Positions 1 to 7,127 of a stretch of 8,165 nt of DNA are shown in pieces. The notes below the pieces were generated by a model that was given only the letters and a program-made list of their open reading frames with translations, did not search any database and had not been told where the DNA came from. Both the position numbers and the translations under genes were made by a program. Source of the stretch: GYS-P2D sp964522505 (GTDB lineage: Bacteria > Bacteroidota > Bacteroidia > Chitinophagales > Saprospiraceae); the NCBI GenBank assembly GCA_964522505.1, contig CAZFWJ010000100.1:1-8165 (forward strand), in the 5' to 3' direction. Positions within the stretch are counted from its first letter, which is position 1. Each line of letters starts with the position of its first letter.

Positions 1-87
1 AATTTGGAGATTTCCACATAATCAATCATTCACTAATTCTGGTAAGGCAGTCTTCGGATGGTTAACACATGATACATCAGTCAGCGA
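1..87. other. Window edge; possible start of a further leftward gene
   Basis: No complete gene fits here. On the minus strand an ATG at 29-27 opens a frame reading MIDYVEISK before leaving the window. It lies 58 bases past the end of the 145-residue membrane-protein gene and points the same way, so it could be the next gene of that leftward unit. Nine residues are too few to name a family. On the plus strand a frame is open from base 2 to a TAG at 119-121, so a rightward gene could instead end here, overlapping the membrane-protein gene tail to tail. The sequence in the window does not decide between these. Confidence 0.2.
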
Positions 88-525
88 TTATGACTTTTTT
101 TTGCGACTAATAAAGGAATAGCGTTTGTGAATCTTCCCTTTCTTCCTGCTTATTAATAGTTCACTAAGCGGAGTTCGATAGACATGATAGGCCCTCCGGA
201 TCAACACGAATCCACCTGCGGCTAAACCCCATGATAGCATTTTCATCCGATGGTGATCGACCTGGTAGACATAACTATATATGATCAGAAAGAGCCCAAG
301 CACCAATAAAACTCCACCAATGATAACTTGAGTGAGTGCGGCAGACTTCGACTGTTGAGCAAGCTGATATTTAGCGATGTACTCATGTGCATCACGGGTA
401 GCTAGATCGATGTGCAGATCGAGACTTTGCCCTTTATAGTTTGCTAAGTCCTCCTTGATGAACTCATAATCTTGACCTTCAAAAGCGAGTATTCTTACTC
501 GCTCTGTCAGATCTGTATATTTCAT
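88..525 (-). CDS. Small two-helix membrane protein of unknown function
   Basis: I do not recognise a family for this 145-residue protein. Residues 1-60 are soluble, charged and probably helical. Residues about 64-86 form a clear hydrophobic membrane segment, and a second, shorter one covers about 97-110. Between them is a short loop with two histidines (QVDHHRMK). The tail from about 110 onward is strongly basic and ends in RKKKS. By the positive-inside rule both ends should be cytoplasmic, with a short outer loop. It starts at ATG 525, 34 bases after the stop of the adenylyltransferase-rhodanese gene, with no Shine-Dalgarno, and is probably co-transcribed with it. A run of eight A bases on its coding strand encodes the last lysines. 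Overlapping frames on the other strand are poor, so I am fairly sure the gene is real, but its role is open. Confidence 0.72.
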   Translation of the reverse strand: MKYTDLTERVRILAFEGQDYEFIKEDLANYKGQSLDLHIDLATRDAHEYIAKYQLAQQSKSAALTQVIIGGVLLVLGLFLIIYSYVYQVDHHRMKMLSWGLAAGGFVLIRRAYHVYRTPLSELLISRKKGKIHKRYSFISRKKKS

Positions 526-559
526 ATTTCCTGATTAAGGGATCCAAGATCTAATGATA

Positions 560-1690
560 TCAGTATTGCGGTATGCTCGGATCAATATCTCGAGACCAAG
601 CTAAGATTCCTCCTTTAAGATTATAGAGATTAGTAAGACCCGCTTGTTGCAGGGCATTGATAGCTGCAGCGCTGCGACCACCGCTGCGACACATGATTAC
701 CTTGGTCTTGTCAGCATCAATTTTCTCGAGGGATCCCATAATATCGCCGAGAGGAATGAGTTCACCACCGATATTAGCAAATTCATACTCGTGCCCCTCA
801 CGTACGTCTATGAGTTGAAAGTCCTTATTGTCTTTTTGCCATGCTTGTAACTCCTGTACTGTAATCTCTTGTAGTGCTGACATGTTATTTTCTTTTACTG
901 TTTTTGTCCCACAAAAATGCTCATAATCAATGAGACTTGTAATCTCAGTTTTGGAACTCTTCTTATAATGTATGTTACGCATAGATGGTTCACGAGAGTC
1001 ATAGATCATGAGTTTGTTTGCCAATAGCTCTGAAGAACCAGTGATAATCTTGATGACTTCATTGGCTTGAAGAGAGCCTATTGTGCCAGCGAGAACTCCA
1101 AGTACACCTCCCGTTGCACAGTCCGGTACAGCATCTGGAGGTGGAGGTGTAGGGTATAAGTCTCTATAGTTAGCACTCCTACTACCGTCAGGCATCAACA
1201 TGTTAAATACGGACACCTGTCCCTCATACCTATATATAGATGCATAGACATTGACCTTATGATAGAGTACACAGGCGTCATTGACCAGATACCTCGTGGC
1301 AAAGTTGTCTGTACCGTCAGCCACGATGTCATATCCTGAGAGTATGTCTTCCGCATTGTCACTGCTGAGCCTGATGTTGTGAGCGTATACACTTATATCA
1401 GGATTAAGTGCGGATAGTCGCAATGCTGCAATCTCACATTTAGGCTTGCCAAGATCTGTTGTGTCGTACAATACCTGTCGCTGGAGATTAGATAGATCTA
1501 CGACATCATCATCTACGATGCCTATGGTCCCAACACCTGCTGCTGCTAAATATAGCAACATGGGGCTGCCCAGGCCGCCTGCACCGATAACCAGTACGCG
1601 AGCTGCTTTAAGCTGTAGCTGGGTCTCCACACTGAAATCTGGCAGATTCAGGTGGCGACTATAGCGTATATATTCATTCTGAGTAAGCAT
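560..1690 (-). CDS. moeB: HesA/MoeB/ThiF-family sulfur-carrier adenylyltransferase fused to a rhodanese domain
   Basis: This cytoplasmic enzyme of 376 residues should use ATP to adenylate the C-terminal glycine of a ubiquitin-like sulfur carrier (MoaD or ThiS type) and then help load sulfur. The E1-like domain covers about 1-245. It shows the RYSR motif (9-12), the nucleotide loop GAGGLGSP (36-43), the NLQRQ segment (68-72), the catalytic-region DGTDNF (125-130, with D128 matching the MoeB aspartate), and C191 in DCATGGVLG, near the position of the MOCS3/Uba4 active cysteine. The two CxxC pairs that bind zinc in E. coli MoeB are absent: the first pair is replaced within NYRDLYP (174-180). A linker (about 245-272) leads to a rhodanese domain with the active loop CRSGGRS (334-340), C334 being the persulfide-carrying residue. 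No moa, thi or mnm gene is nearby, so the partner carrier cannot be told; moeB is the closest name and thiF or a tRNA-thiolation role are alternatives. Confidence 0.9.
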   Translation of the reverse strand: MLTQNEYIRYSRHLNLPDFSVETQLQLKAARVLVIGAGGLGSPMLLYLAAAGVGTIGIVDDDVVDLSNLQRQVLYDTTDLGKPKCEIAALRLSALNPDISVYAHNIRLSSDNAEDILSGYDIVADGTDNFATRYLVNDACVLYHKVNVYASIYRYEGQVSVFNMLMPDGSRSANYRDLYPTPPPPDAVPDCATGGVLGVLAGTIGSLQANEVIKIITGSSELLANKLMIYDSREPSMRNIHYKKSSKTEITSLIDYEHFCGTKTVKENNMSALQEITVQELQAWQKDNKDFQLIDVREGHEYEFANIGGELIPLGDIMGSLEKIDADKTKVIMCRSGGRSAAAINALQQAGLTNLYNLKGGILAWSRDIDPSIPQY

Positions 1691-1768
1691 CCGATGTAGA
1701 TCGTCTTTTTTAAGAGAAATAAATATATGTATAAAAGGGTATCATTCAATGATTCATACATATTGCAT

Positions 1769-1782
1769 TATTTGTACAAATA
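1769..1782. promoter_or_regulatory. 14-base perfect palindrome, possible operator
   Basis: TATTTGTACAAATA is identical to its own reverse complement. It lies in the divergent region between the leftward adenylyltransferase gene and ftsK, about 80 bases before the former, and overlaps the leftward -7-like box. That placement suits a dimeric regulator, but no regulator gene is present in the window and a palindrome in AT-rich DNA can be chance. Confidence 0.35.
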
Positions 1783-1784
1783 TA
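1777..1784 (-). promoter_or_regulatory. Candidate -7 box for the leftward adenylyltransferase unit
   Basis: Read on the minus strand this is TATATTTG, a full match to the TAnnTTTG -7 consensus known for Bacteroidota. It would start transcription about 80 bases before the ATG at 1690. I see no TTG or TTTG at the proper upstream distance, so the -33 half is missing or degenerate. Confidence 0.4.
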
Positions 1785-1821
1785 AATCGTTGATAATCAG
1801 TAAATATTTCTTTCGAAATTC

Positions 1822-1851
1822 TTTGAGTTATGCTTATCGTTAATATATTCG
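1822..1851 (+). promoter_or_regulatory. Candidate ftsK promoter of Bacteroidota type
   Basis: TTTG at 1822-1825 is followed after 18 bases by TATATTCG at 1844-1851, which matches TAnnTTTG in all but one position. The pair ends 21 bases before the ftsK ATG at 1873, implying a short leader. This is the best two-part match to the Bacteroidota pattern seen in the window. It is a consensus match only; no start site is measured. Confidence 0.45.
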
Positions 1852-1872
1852 CATTTATAATAATATGTCGAG

Positions 1873-4422
1873 ATGGCCGCTAAGGTTAAGAAAACGAAGA
1901 AGAAGAAAAAGACAACTGATAGTAGAATAACTAAGATCATAGGTATCACTTTGATCCTTGTAGCTTTATACTTATTCATAGCTTGTAGTTCGTATATATT
2001 CACTTGGAAAGCAGACCAAGACTCTGTATTAGCATTGTCATGGGCGATATTATTTGAGAGCGACGTAGTTGTTACGAATTGGTTAGGTAGACTCGGCGCA
2101 GTTATCTCTAGTTTTTTCATTTACTGGGGATTTGGTGTAGCTGTTTTCTTAATGGTTCCAGTAATTTTCAATGCAGGAAGACACCTGATACAACGCATAC
2201 CTATAATTAAGGCCTGGCCATTCTTTCAAAAGAGCTTTTTCGCCATGTGCTTCTTTTCTGTAGCGCTGGCATTGATCTTTCAGCGAGCGAGCTTCCCAGT
2301 AGGGGGCAGTTTCGGAAATAACATGGTGTACTGGCTGACTAATTTCGTTGGTACTACTGGACTAGTGATCATGTTGTTATTCCTAATTGTCGCTTGGGCA
2401 GTATGGCAGTTTAACCCATCTCTCGAGACAATTTCTCTGGCTACACCTCAAGGTAGCTTCAAGATACCATCAGCATTAAAATTCAATCCCTCAATATTAA
2501 GATTTAGAAAGAGTAAGAACTCCGCTGTAACTGCGAAGCCTTCTGAAGAGCGTGAAGTTGCGCTCAAACCGAGAACCGATGATAGTACTTTAAGGCCCAA
2601 CTTCAGTGATGAAGTGGCCATTCCTAGAACCGAATCCATGACCAGCCCAAAAATGGGTAGTAATCAGGTAAGATCAGGCGATTTAGAGCTTGAGCTTCCT
2701 GATACTATGGTCGGAGAGCCTTCTGATGAGGCCAAAAAACCATTTGAAGAAATCCAAATTGAACAATTTGGTATATCCCCAACCAGTGCCAAGAAGAAGG
2801 CAGAAATCGAAGAACAGGTTTCCGACTTCACTCTTGAAACAACTACTCACCCAGAGGAATCTACTACCCCAGATCTCCTCATTACCGAGGAGAATAAGGA
2901 TCATTTAGAACCATTTGATCCTACTCTCGAATTGTCATCTTACAAGTTTCCACCTCTGGAACTCCTCTTAGATTATAGCGATCAGAAGGTCGAAATCGAT
3001 AGAACTGAATTGGAGGCCAATAAGGATCAGATTATCAGAACCTTATTAAACTATAAGATTGAGATCACTAAGATCCGGGCTACGATCGGCCCTACAGTGA
3101 CCTTGTACGAGATCGTTCCTGCACCAGGTGTTAAGATCTCAAAGATTAAGAACCTCGAGGATGATATCGCACTAAGCCTTGCAGCACTAGGCATCAGAAT
3201 CATTGCACCCATACCTGGCAAAGGAACCATCGGTATTGAGGTTCCTAATAAAAAGAGCCAGATCGTCTCCTTCAAGGAGGTAGTGCAGTCTGATAAATTC
3301 AAGAATGCCAAGATGGACCTACCGCTCGCATTAGGAAAGACCATATCTAACGAGGTATTCGTTGCTGACTTGGCTAAGATGCCTCACTTGCTGATAGCAG
3401 GTGCTACAGGACAAGGTAAATCAGTAGGTATCAATACGATTATATCGTCATTACTCTATAAGAAACATCCGAGTCAGGTAAAACTGGTGTTGATCGATCC
3501 TAAGAAGGTAGAGCTATTTCCTTATGGTAAGATTAACAAGCACTTCTTAGCCTATCTCCCCAACGAAGATGAGCCAATCGTAACTGAGACCAGTAAGGTG
3601 ATCTATACGCTGAACTCGCTATGTATTGAGATGGATGAACGCTACGATCTATTGAAGAAAGCACGAGCAAGAAATATAAAGGAGTACAATACCAAGTTTA
3701 CGGCTCGTAAGCTCAATCCACAGAATGGACATAAGTTCATGCCATTCATTGTCTTAGTGATTGATGAGTTTGCGGACTTGATCATGACAGCAGGTAAGGA
3801 AGTAGAGCTTCCGATCGCTCGTATTGCCCAGCTTGCCCGTGCCGTAGGTATACACTTAATCATTGCAACTCAGCGACCATCAGTTAATATCATTACTGGT
3901 GTTATCAAGGCAAATTTCCCAGCACGTCTGGCATTTAAAGTGACAAGTAAGATTGATTCAAGAACGATCCTTGATGGTGGCGGTGCCGATCAGCTCATAG
4001 GTCGTGGAGATATGCTACTCTCTATTGGCGGTAATGTTGTGAGATTGCAGTGTGCATTCGTAGATACGCCAGAAGTAGAAGAAATAGTCGATCATATAGG
4101 AGATCAGCAAGGATTTGGAGAACCATTTTACTTGCCAGAATACAATACCGATGAAGACAAAGCTGGTACTAAAACCCTTTCTATGTCAGACCTCGATGGA
4201 CACTTTTGGGATGCTGCGGCATTAGTCGTGTCTAATCAACACGGGTCTACCTCTATGTTACAGCGCAAGCTACAGCTCGGATACAATAGAGCTGGGCGTA
4301 TCATGGATCAACTCGAAGCCTTGGGCATAGTTGGTGAAGCCCGTGGTAGTAAGCCTCGTGAAGTATTGTACTTCAGCGAAATGGAACTAATGAATCTTAA
4401 AGAGAATATGCTCAATAGGTAA
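1873..4422 (+). CDS. ftsK: DNA translocase FtsK (FtsK/SpoIIIE family)
   Basis: FtsK is a septum-anchored hexameric ATPase that pumps double-stranded DNA, clears chromosome termini at division and can activate XerCD recombination at dif. The 849-residue protein has a lysine-rich N-terminus, then four membrane segments at about 20-43, 75-98, 120-138 and 158-178. A linker of about 180-360, rich in charged, Ser, Thr and Pro residues, follows. The motor spans about 365-745: Walker A GATGQGKS at 510-517, the MDERYDLL segment at 587-594, Walker B FIVLVIDE at 625-632 and ATQRPS at 665-670. The C-terminal gamma winged helix is at about 780-835 with the family-typical GYNRAGRIMDQLEALGIV (803-820). ATG 1873 is the first in-frame start after a TAA at 1861. 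An out-of-frame ATG lies at 1865. All motor motifs are intact. In many Bacteroidota ftsK is followed by lolA; here the next gene is unrelated. Confidence 0.97.
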   Translation: MAAKVKKTKKKKKTTDSRITKIIGITLILVALYLFIACSSYIFTWKADQDSVLALSWAILFESDVVVTNWLGRLGAVISSFFIYWGFGVAVFLMVPVIFNAGRHLIQRIPIIKAWPFFQKSFFAMCFFSVALALIFQRASFPVGGSFGNNMVYWLTNFVGTTGLVIMLLFLIVAWAVWQFNPSLETISLATPQGSFKIPSALKFNPSILRFRKSKNSAVTAKPSEEREVALKPRTDDSTLRPNFSDEVAIPRTESMTSPKMGSNQVRSGDLELELPDTMVGEPSDEAKKPFEEIQIEQFGISPTSAKKKAEIEEQVSDFTLETTTHPEESTTPDLLITEENKDHLEPFDPTLELSSYKFPPLELLLDYSDQKVEIDRTELEANKDQIIRTLLNYKIEITKIRATIGPTVTLYEIVPAPGVKISKIKNLEDDIALSLAALGIRIIAPIPGKGTIGIEVPNKKSQIVSFKEVVQSDKFKNAKMDLPLALGKTISNEVFVADLAKMPHLLIAGATGQGKSVGINTIISSLLYKKHPSQVKLVLIDPKKVELFPYGKINKHFLAYLPNEDEPIVTETSKVIYTLNSLCIEMDERYDLLKKARARNIKEYNTKFTARKLNPQNGHKFMPFIVLVIDEFADLIMTAGKEVELPIARIAQLARAVGIHLIIATQRPSVNIITGVIKANFPARLAFKVTSKIDSRTILDGGGADQLIGRGDMLLSIGGNVVRLQCAFVDTPEVEEIVDHIGDQQGFGEPFYLPEYNTDEDKAGTKTLSMSDLDGHFWDAAALVVSNQHGSTSMLQRKLQLGYNRAGRIMDQLEALGIVGEARGSKPREVLYFSEMELMNLKENMLNR

Positions 4423-4679
4423 ACCTCAATCATAGCTTCGATCTAGAACGACATCTGAAGTTACCGTGCATGACCATGTAGCTCATCATTCTTGTCAAAT
4501 CTCATTTATCCTTAAATTCAGTAGTAAATAGAGGCAGTCATTAAGAACTCATTTCAGTGACTTGGGAACTTATAGTCCTCATCCTTTATTGAGTACACGT
4601 AATCTTTAGTTTCCTTTGAACTTGAATACAATTACTCTTGATTATCCTTATAGGTGATCGATCAAATAAAATAAATCAT
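4423..4679. other. 257-base intergenic gap, no gene seen
   Basis: All frames are broken; the longest start-to-stop reading I could find is 19 codons on the minus strand and has no supporting feature. I see no convincing terminator hairpin for ftsK. A weak -7-like match, TACTCTTG at 4633-4640, lies 39 bases before the next ATG, with a TTTG at 4615-4618 that is only 14 bases upstream of it, closer than the usual spacing. The gap suggests that the downstream gene is transcribed separately from ftsK. Confidence 0.5.
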
Positions 4680-5606
4680 ATGAAGCCTTTTTTGCTTGTA
4701 TTAATGTCAATAGGTTTTTTGTGCTCCGCTCCGTCATACGCACAGTTAAGTCCTGCTATTGTAAAGTCTAATGCCAATGCAGAGGCTGAAAAGTGGAGTC
4801 AGTATTTGAACCTATCTAAGCTTCGTACTGATAAGTTGGCATCAGTGATACAGAATTATGAACTTAAGAAAGGACGGGTTGTATCAGAAAAACTGTCTGA
4901 TATAGAAAGTAGACTCCAACAAGAGGAGACTGAGTTCAGACAGCAATTAGGTCGCATACTAACTGCCAATGAACTTAAAATCTATGATGTTATAGAACAA
5001 TCAAGACGTGATGACGATCGCCAATATCTATCTAGTGTCGTGGGTGCCATATCTGAAGATTCAATATTTCAGGAAAGACTATACCAACACCTCTATGAGG
5101 ATGTGTTACCCACATTGATGACCTATAGAGCAGAACTCAACGATGCCATATCTGAAAGTGATAGAAAAGTGATCGACGAAATAAGGGATGATATTATGAA
5201 TATGCACGGGGACTGCTTATTGACATGCATTGATCACAATGATCAACAAGACTCAGTCTTTATCAATCTACGTGATCTTATCCTTGTCAACCTCAATAAA
5301 GCTATCCTTGTCGAAAATTCAAGTCTTAGTCGATTGGTAGATGTCGCACATAAGTATGAAGATGATATACACCAATTGAGTATAAATCATGCGAAAAAAT
5401 ATGCCTCTTGGTCCTCAAAGATTCAACAACTTAAGGAAGAGTTTGTGTTGCCCAACTATCAAAGGAACATTGAGAAAATCAAGCGTAAAAATGATCTTAG
5501 TACGCTTAAGCATTTAGAAACTGAGGCGATCTTCTTATTGATTGACCCATTCGATCAAAGTGTGAGTCGACGAATCCTAAATCTCGGAGTTCACAATTAT
5601 TTGTAA
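4680..5606 (+). CDS. Secreted all-helical protein, Spy/CpxP-like (LTxxQ-type) by inference
   Basis: The product is 308 residues. Residues 1-21 are a typical signal peptide (MKPF, hydrophobic core, SYA) with probable signal peptidase I cleavage before Q22. There is no lipobox around C15, so it should be a soluble periplasmic protein. A frame opens earlier at a TTG (4638), but that adds 14 unrelated residues before the signal peptide, so ATG 4680 is preferred. The mature part is almost entirely charged helix. Residues about 43-107, ending in RQQLGRILTANELKIYDVIE, resemble the LTxxQ helical hairpin of Spy and CpxP, envelope-stress chaperone-like proteins. Residues 143-173 resemble a second helical pair. 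C179 and C183 form a CxxxC after MHGD and could make a disulfide or bind metal. The C-terminal end, EAIFLLIDPF, is followed by a short tail. The family assignment is inferred from pattern, not certain; the true role is unknown. Confidence 0.75.
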   Translation: MKPFLLVLMSIGFLCSAPSYAQLSPAIVKSNANAEAEKWSQYLNLSKLRTDKLASVIQNYELKKGRVVSEKLSDIESRLQQEETEFRQQLGRILTANELKIYDVIEQSRRDDDRQYLSSVVGAISEDSIFQERLYQHLYEDVLPTLMTYRAELNDAISESDRKVIDEIRDDIMNMHGDCLLTCIDHNDQQDSVFINLRDLILVNLNKAILVENSSLSRLVDVAHKYEDDIHQLSINHAKKYASWSSKIQQLKEEFVLPNYQRNIEKIKRKNDLSTLKHLETEAIFLLIDPFDQSVSRRILNLGVHNYL

Positions 5607-5644
5607 TCCATAATCTTTTGAACCAGGCTCCTTCGATCTATCAG

Positions 5645-5692
5645 TTATCAGGAGATAAGTCTATGATTTTATTTATCATTAGCTTGTGATAA
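5645..5692. repeat. Clustered TTATCA/TGATAA inverted motifs before the aminopeptidase gene
   Basis: Two small inverted repeats sit side by side in this gap: TTATC (5645-5649) facing GATAA (5654-5658) over a 4-base loop, and TTATCA (5673-5678) facing TGATAA (5687-5692) over an 8-base loop. They lie 38-85 bases before the ATG at 5730. They could be operator half-sites or a weak transcript end for the preceding gene; neither stem is followed by a T tract, which argues against a classical terminator. Confidence 0.3.
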
Positions 5693-5729
5693 TGTAAATC
5701 TATCAGCATTAACTTATTAAGGTAATATC

Positions 5730-7127
5730 ATGGCAACCAAAACACTCGCATTCGGAACAACGACATATGCAAAGCGTAGACAATCCCTAATGAAGTCGAT
5801 GGGTAAGGGTAAGATCCTACTACTCGGCAATGATACTGTCGGTATGAACTACAGGGATAATTATTATCCGTTTAGGCAGGACAGCACATTCTTGTATTAT
5901 ATAGGAATAGATCAGCCTGGGTTGATGGCTATTATTGATGCTGACAAAGGAAGAACTTATCTGTTCGGTTCAGAACTCACTATTGACGATATTATATGGA
6001 CTGGTAATGTGCCATCTCTACATGAGCTAGCAGAAGCATCTGGAATCGAGCGTGTCAAATCACGGGTAGATATCATCAAGTATATCGATGCTGATGTGCA
6101 CTATCTACCCCCATATCGTGACGATCATATCGTATTACTAGCTAAGCTTACAGGGAGAAAGAATAGGAAAGTGATTAAGCGTGTCTCCAATAAGCTCATA
6201 CGAGCCGTATCTAAGCAACGAGAGATAAAAAGCCAGGAAGAACTCGAACAGATGGACATCGCCTCTAAGCTATCTCATCAGATGCACCTGGACGTGATGA
6301 AAGCGGCTAAGGCTGGTATGAAGGAGTACGACTTAGTTAGTCTAGCAGCACAAGCGGCGTGGTCCAACAATGTAAGTTTCTCTTATTCACCCATTCTAAC
6401 TATCAATGGGCAAGTTCTCCATAATCATGAGTATGGCAATGAACTTCAGGATGGAGGCATGGTCCTTTATGATGGGGGATGTGAGGCGCCAAGTCATTAT
6501 GCAGGTGATATTACACGGACCTTCCCAATAGCCAAGGAATTTACCATTCAGCAAAAGAGCATATACAACATTGTACATGCGGCGTATGATAAAGCAGTGG
6601 AGTTGTCGCAGCCTGGTACTAATAATATTGACGTCCACATAGGCGCTGCGCAAGTCATCGCTGCTGGACTCAAGAATCTGGGTATTATGAAAGGCGATAT
6701 CGAGGAGGCTGTAGAAGCAGGCGCTCATACCATGTTTTTTCCTCATGGGCTGGGACATATGATAGGCCTCGATGTCCATGATATGGAAAACCTTGGCGAG
6801 GATAACATAGGTTATAACAAGTCTGTAAAGCGCCGTCAAGAGTTTGGGTTTAGGTCCTTAAGGCTTGGTAAAGCGCTCAACGAGGGCTTCTGTATAACCA
6901 TTGAACCGGGCATATACTTCATTCCTGATCTAATTGATATGCGACGCAAGGAAAAGATGCATAAGGACTTTATCAATTACAAGGAACTAGAAAAATGGAA
7001 GGATCTCGGTGGAATCCGACTTGAGGATGATTATGTAATTAGCACTGATGGTGCAAAGAAGCTCGGTATAGATATACCGACAAGTAGTGACGAGATTGAG
7101 TCCTATCGAGCTGAAGCGTTGAGTTAA
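5730..7127 (+). CDS. pepP: Xaa-Pro aminopeptidase (aminopeptidase P, peptidase family M24B)
   Basis: This enzyme removes an N-terminal residue preceding proline from peptides, using two divalent metal ions (usually manganese) in a pita-bread fold. The 465-residue protein has an aminopeptidase P N-terminal domain (about 10-145, with the typical YRDNYYPFRQDSTFLYYIG at 41-59) and a catalytic domain (about 175-445). All five expected metal ligands are visible: D248 in YDGG, D260 in AGD, H343 in HGLGH, E392 in EPG and E432 in LEDD. H231, H339 and H350 match the three catalytic-pocket histidines of E. coli PepP (H243, H350, H361). An insert of about 400-425 between the two glutamate motifs, rich in Lys and Met, fits the Bacteroidota form. 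There is no signal peptide, so it is cytoplasmic. It lies 123 bases after the helical secreted protein gene and converges on the TerC gene. Confidence 0.95.
   Translation: MATKTLAFGTTTYAKRRQSLMKSMGKGKILLLGNDTVGMNYRDNYYPFRQDSTFLYYIGIDQPGLMAIIDADKGRTYLFGSELTIDDIIWTGNVPSLHELAEASGIERVKSRVDIIKYIDADVHYLPPYRDDHIVLLAKLTGRKNRKVIKRVSNKLIRAVSKQREIKSQEELEQMDIASKLSHQMHLDVMKAAKAGMKEYDLVSLAAQAAWSNNVSFSYSPILTINGQVLHNHEYGNELQDGGMVLYDGGCEAPSHYAGDITRTFPIAKEFTIQQKSIYNIVHAAYDKAVELSQPGTNNIDVHIGAAQVIAAGLKNLGIMKGDIEEAVEAGAHTMFFPHGLGHMIGLDVHDMENLGEDNIGYNKSVKRRQEFGFRSLRLGKALNEGFCITIEPGIYFIPDLIDMRRKEKMHKDFINYKELEKWKDLGGIRLEDDYVISTDGAKKLGIDIPTSSDEIESYRAEALS

Noticed and set aside
2..121. Plus-strand open frame at the left edge ending in TAG
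   Set aside because: Thirty-nine codons without a start in the window and without recognisable similarity; it overlaps the end of the membrane-protein gene. It may be a real gene tail but cannot be supported.
1811..1818. Eight-base palindrome TTTCGAAA
   Set aside because: Too short in AT-rich DNA to stand out from chance and without a matching second copy nearby.
1797..2120. Minus-strand frame of 107 codons with a hydrophobic stretch
   Set aside because: It lies antisense to the ftsK N-terminus; its hydrophobic and phenylalanine-rich run is the complement of the lysine codons and first membrane segment of FtsK, and it resembles no family.
4638..4679. Upstream TTG start extending the secreted helical protein by 14 residues
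   Set aside because: The extension would precede a textbook signal peptide that begins at the ATG at 4680, so the shorter form is far more likely.
6396..6839. Minus-strand frame of 147 codons
   Set aside because: It is entirely inside the aminopeptidase catalytic domain, whose metal ligands are intact in the forward frame; the reverse product has no recognisable domain.
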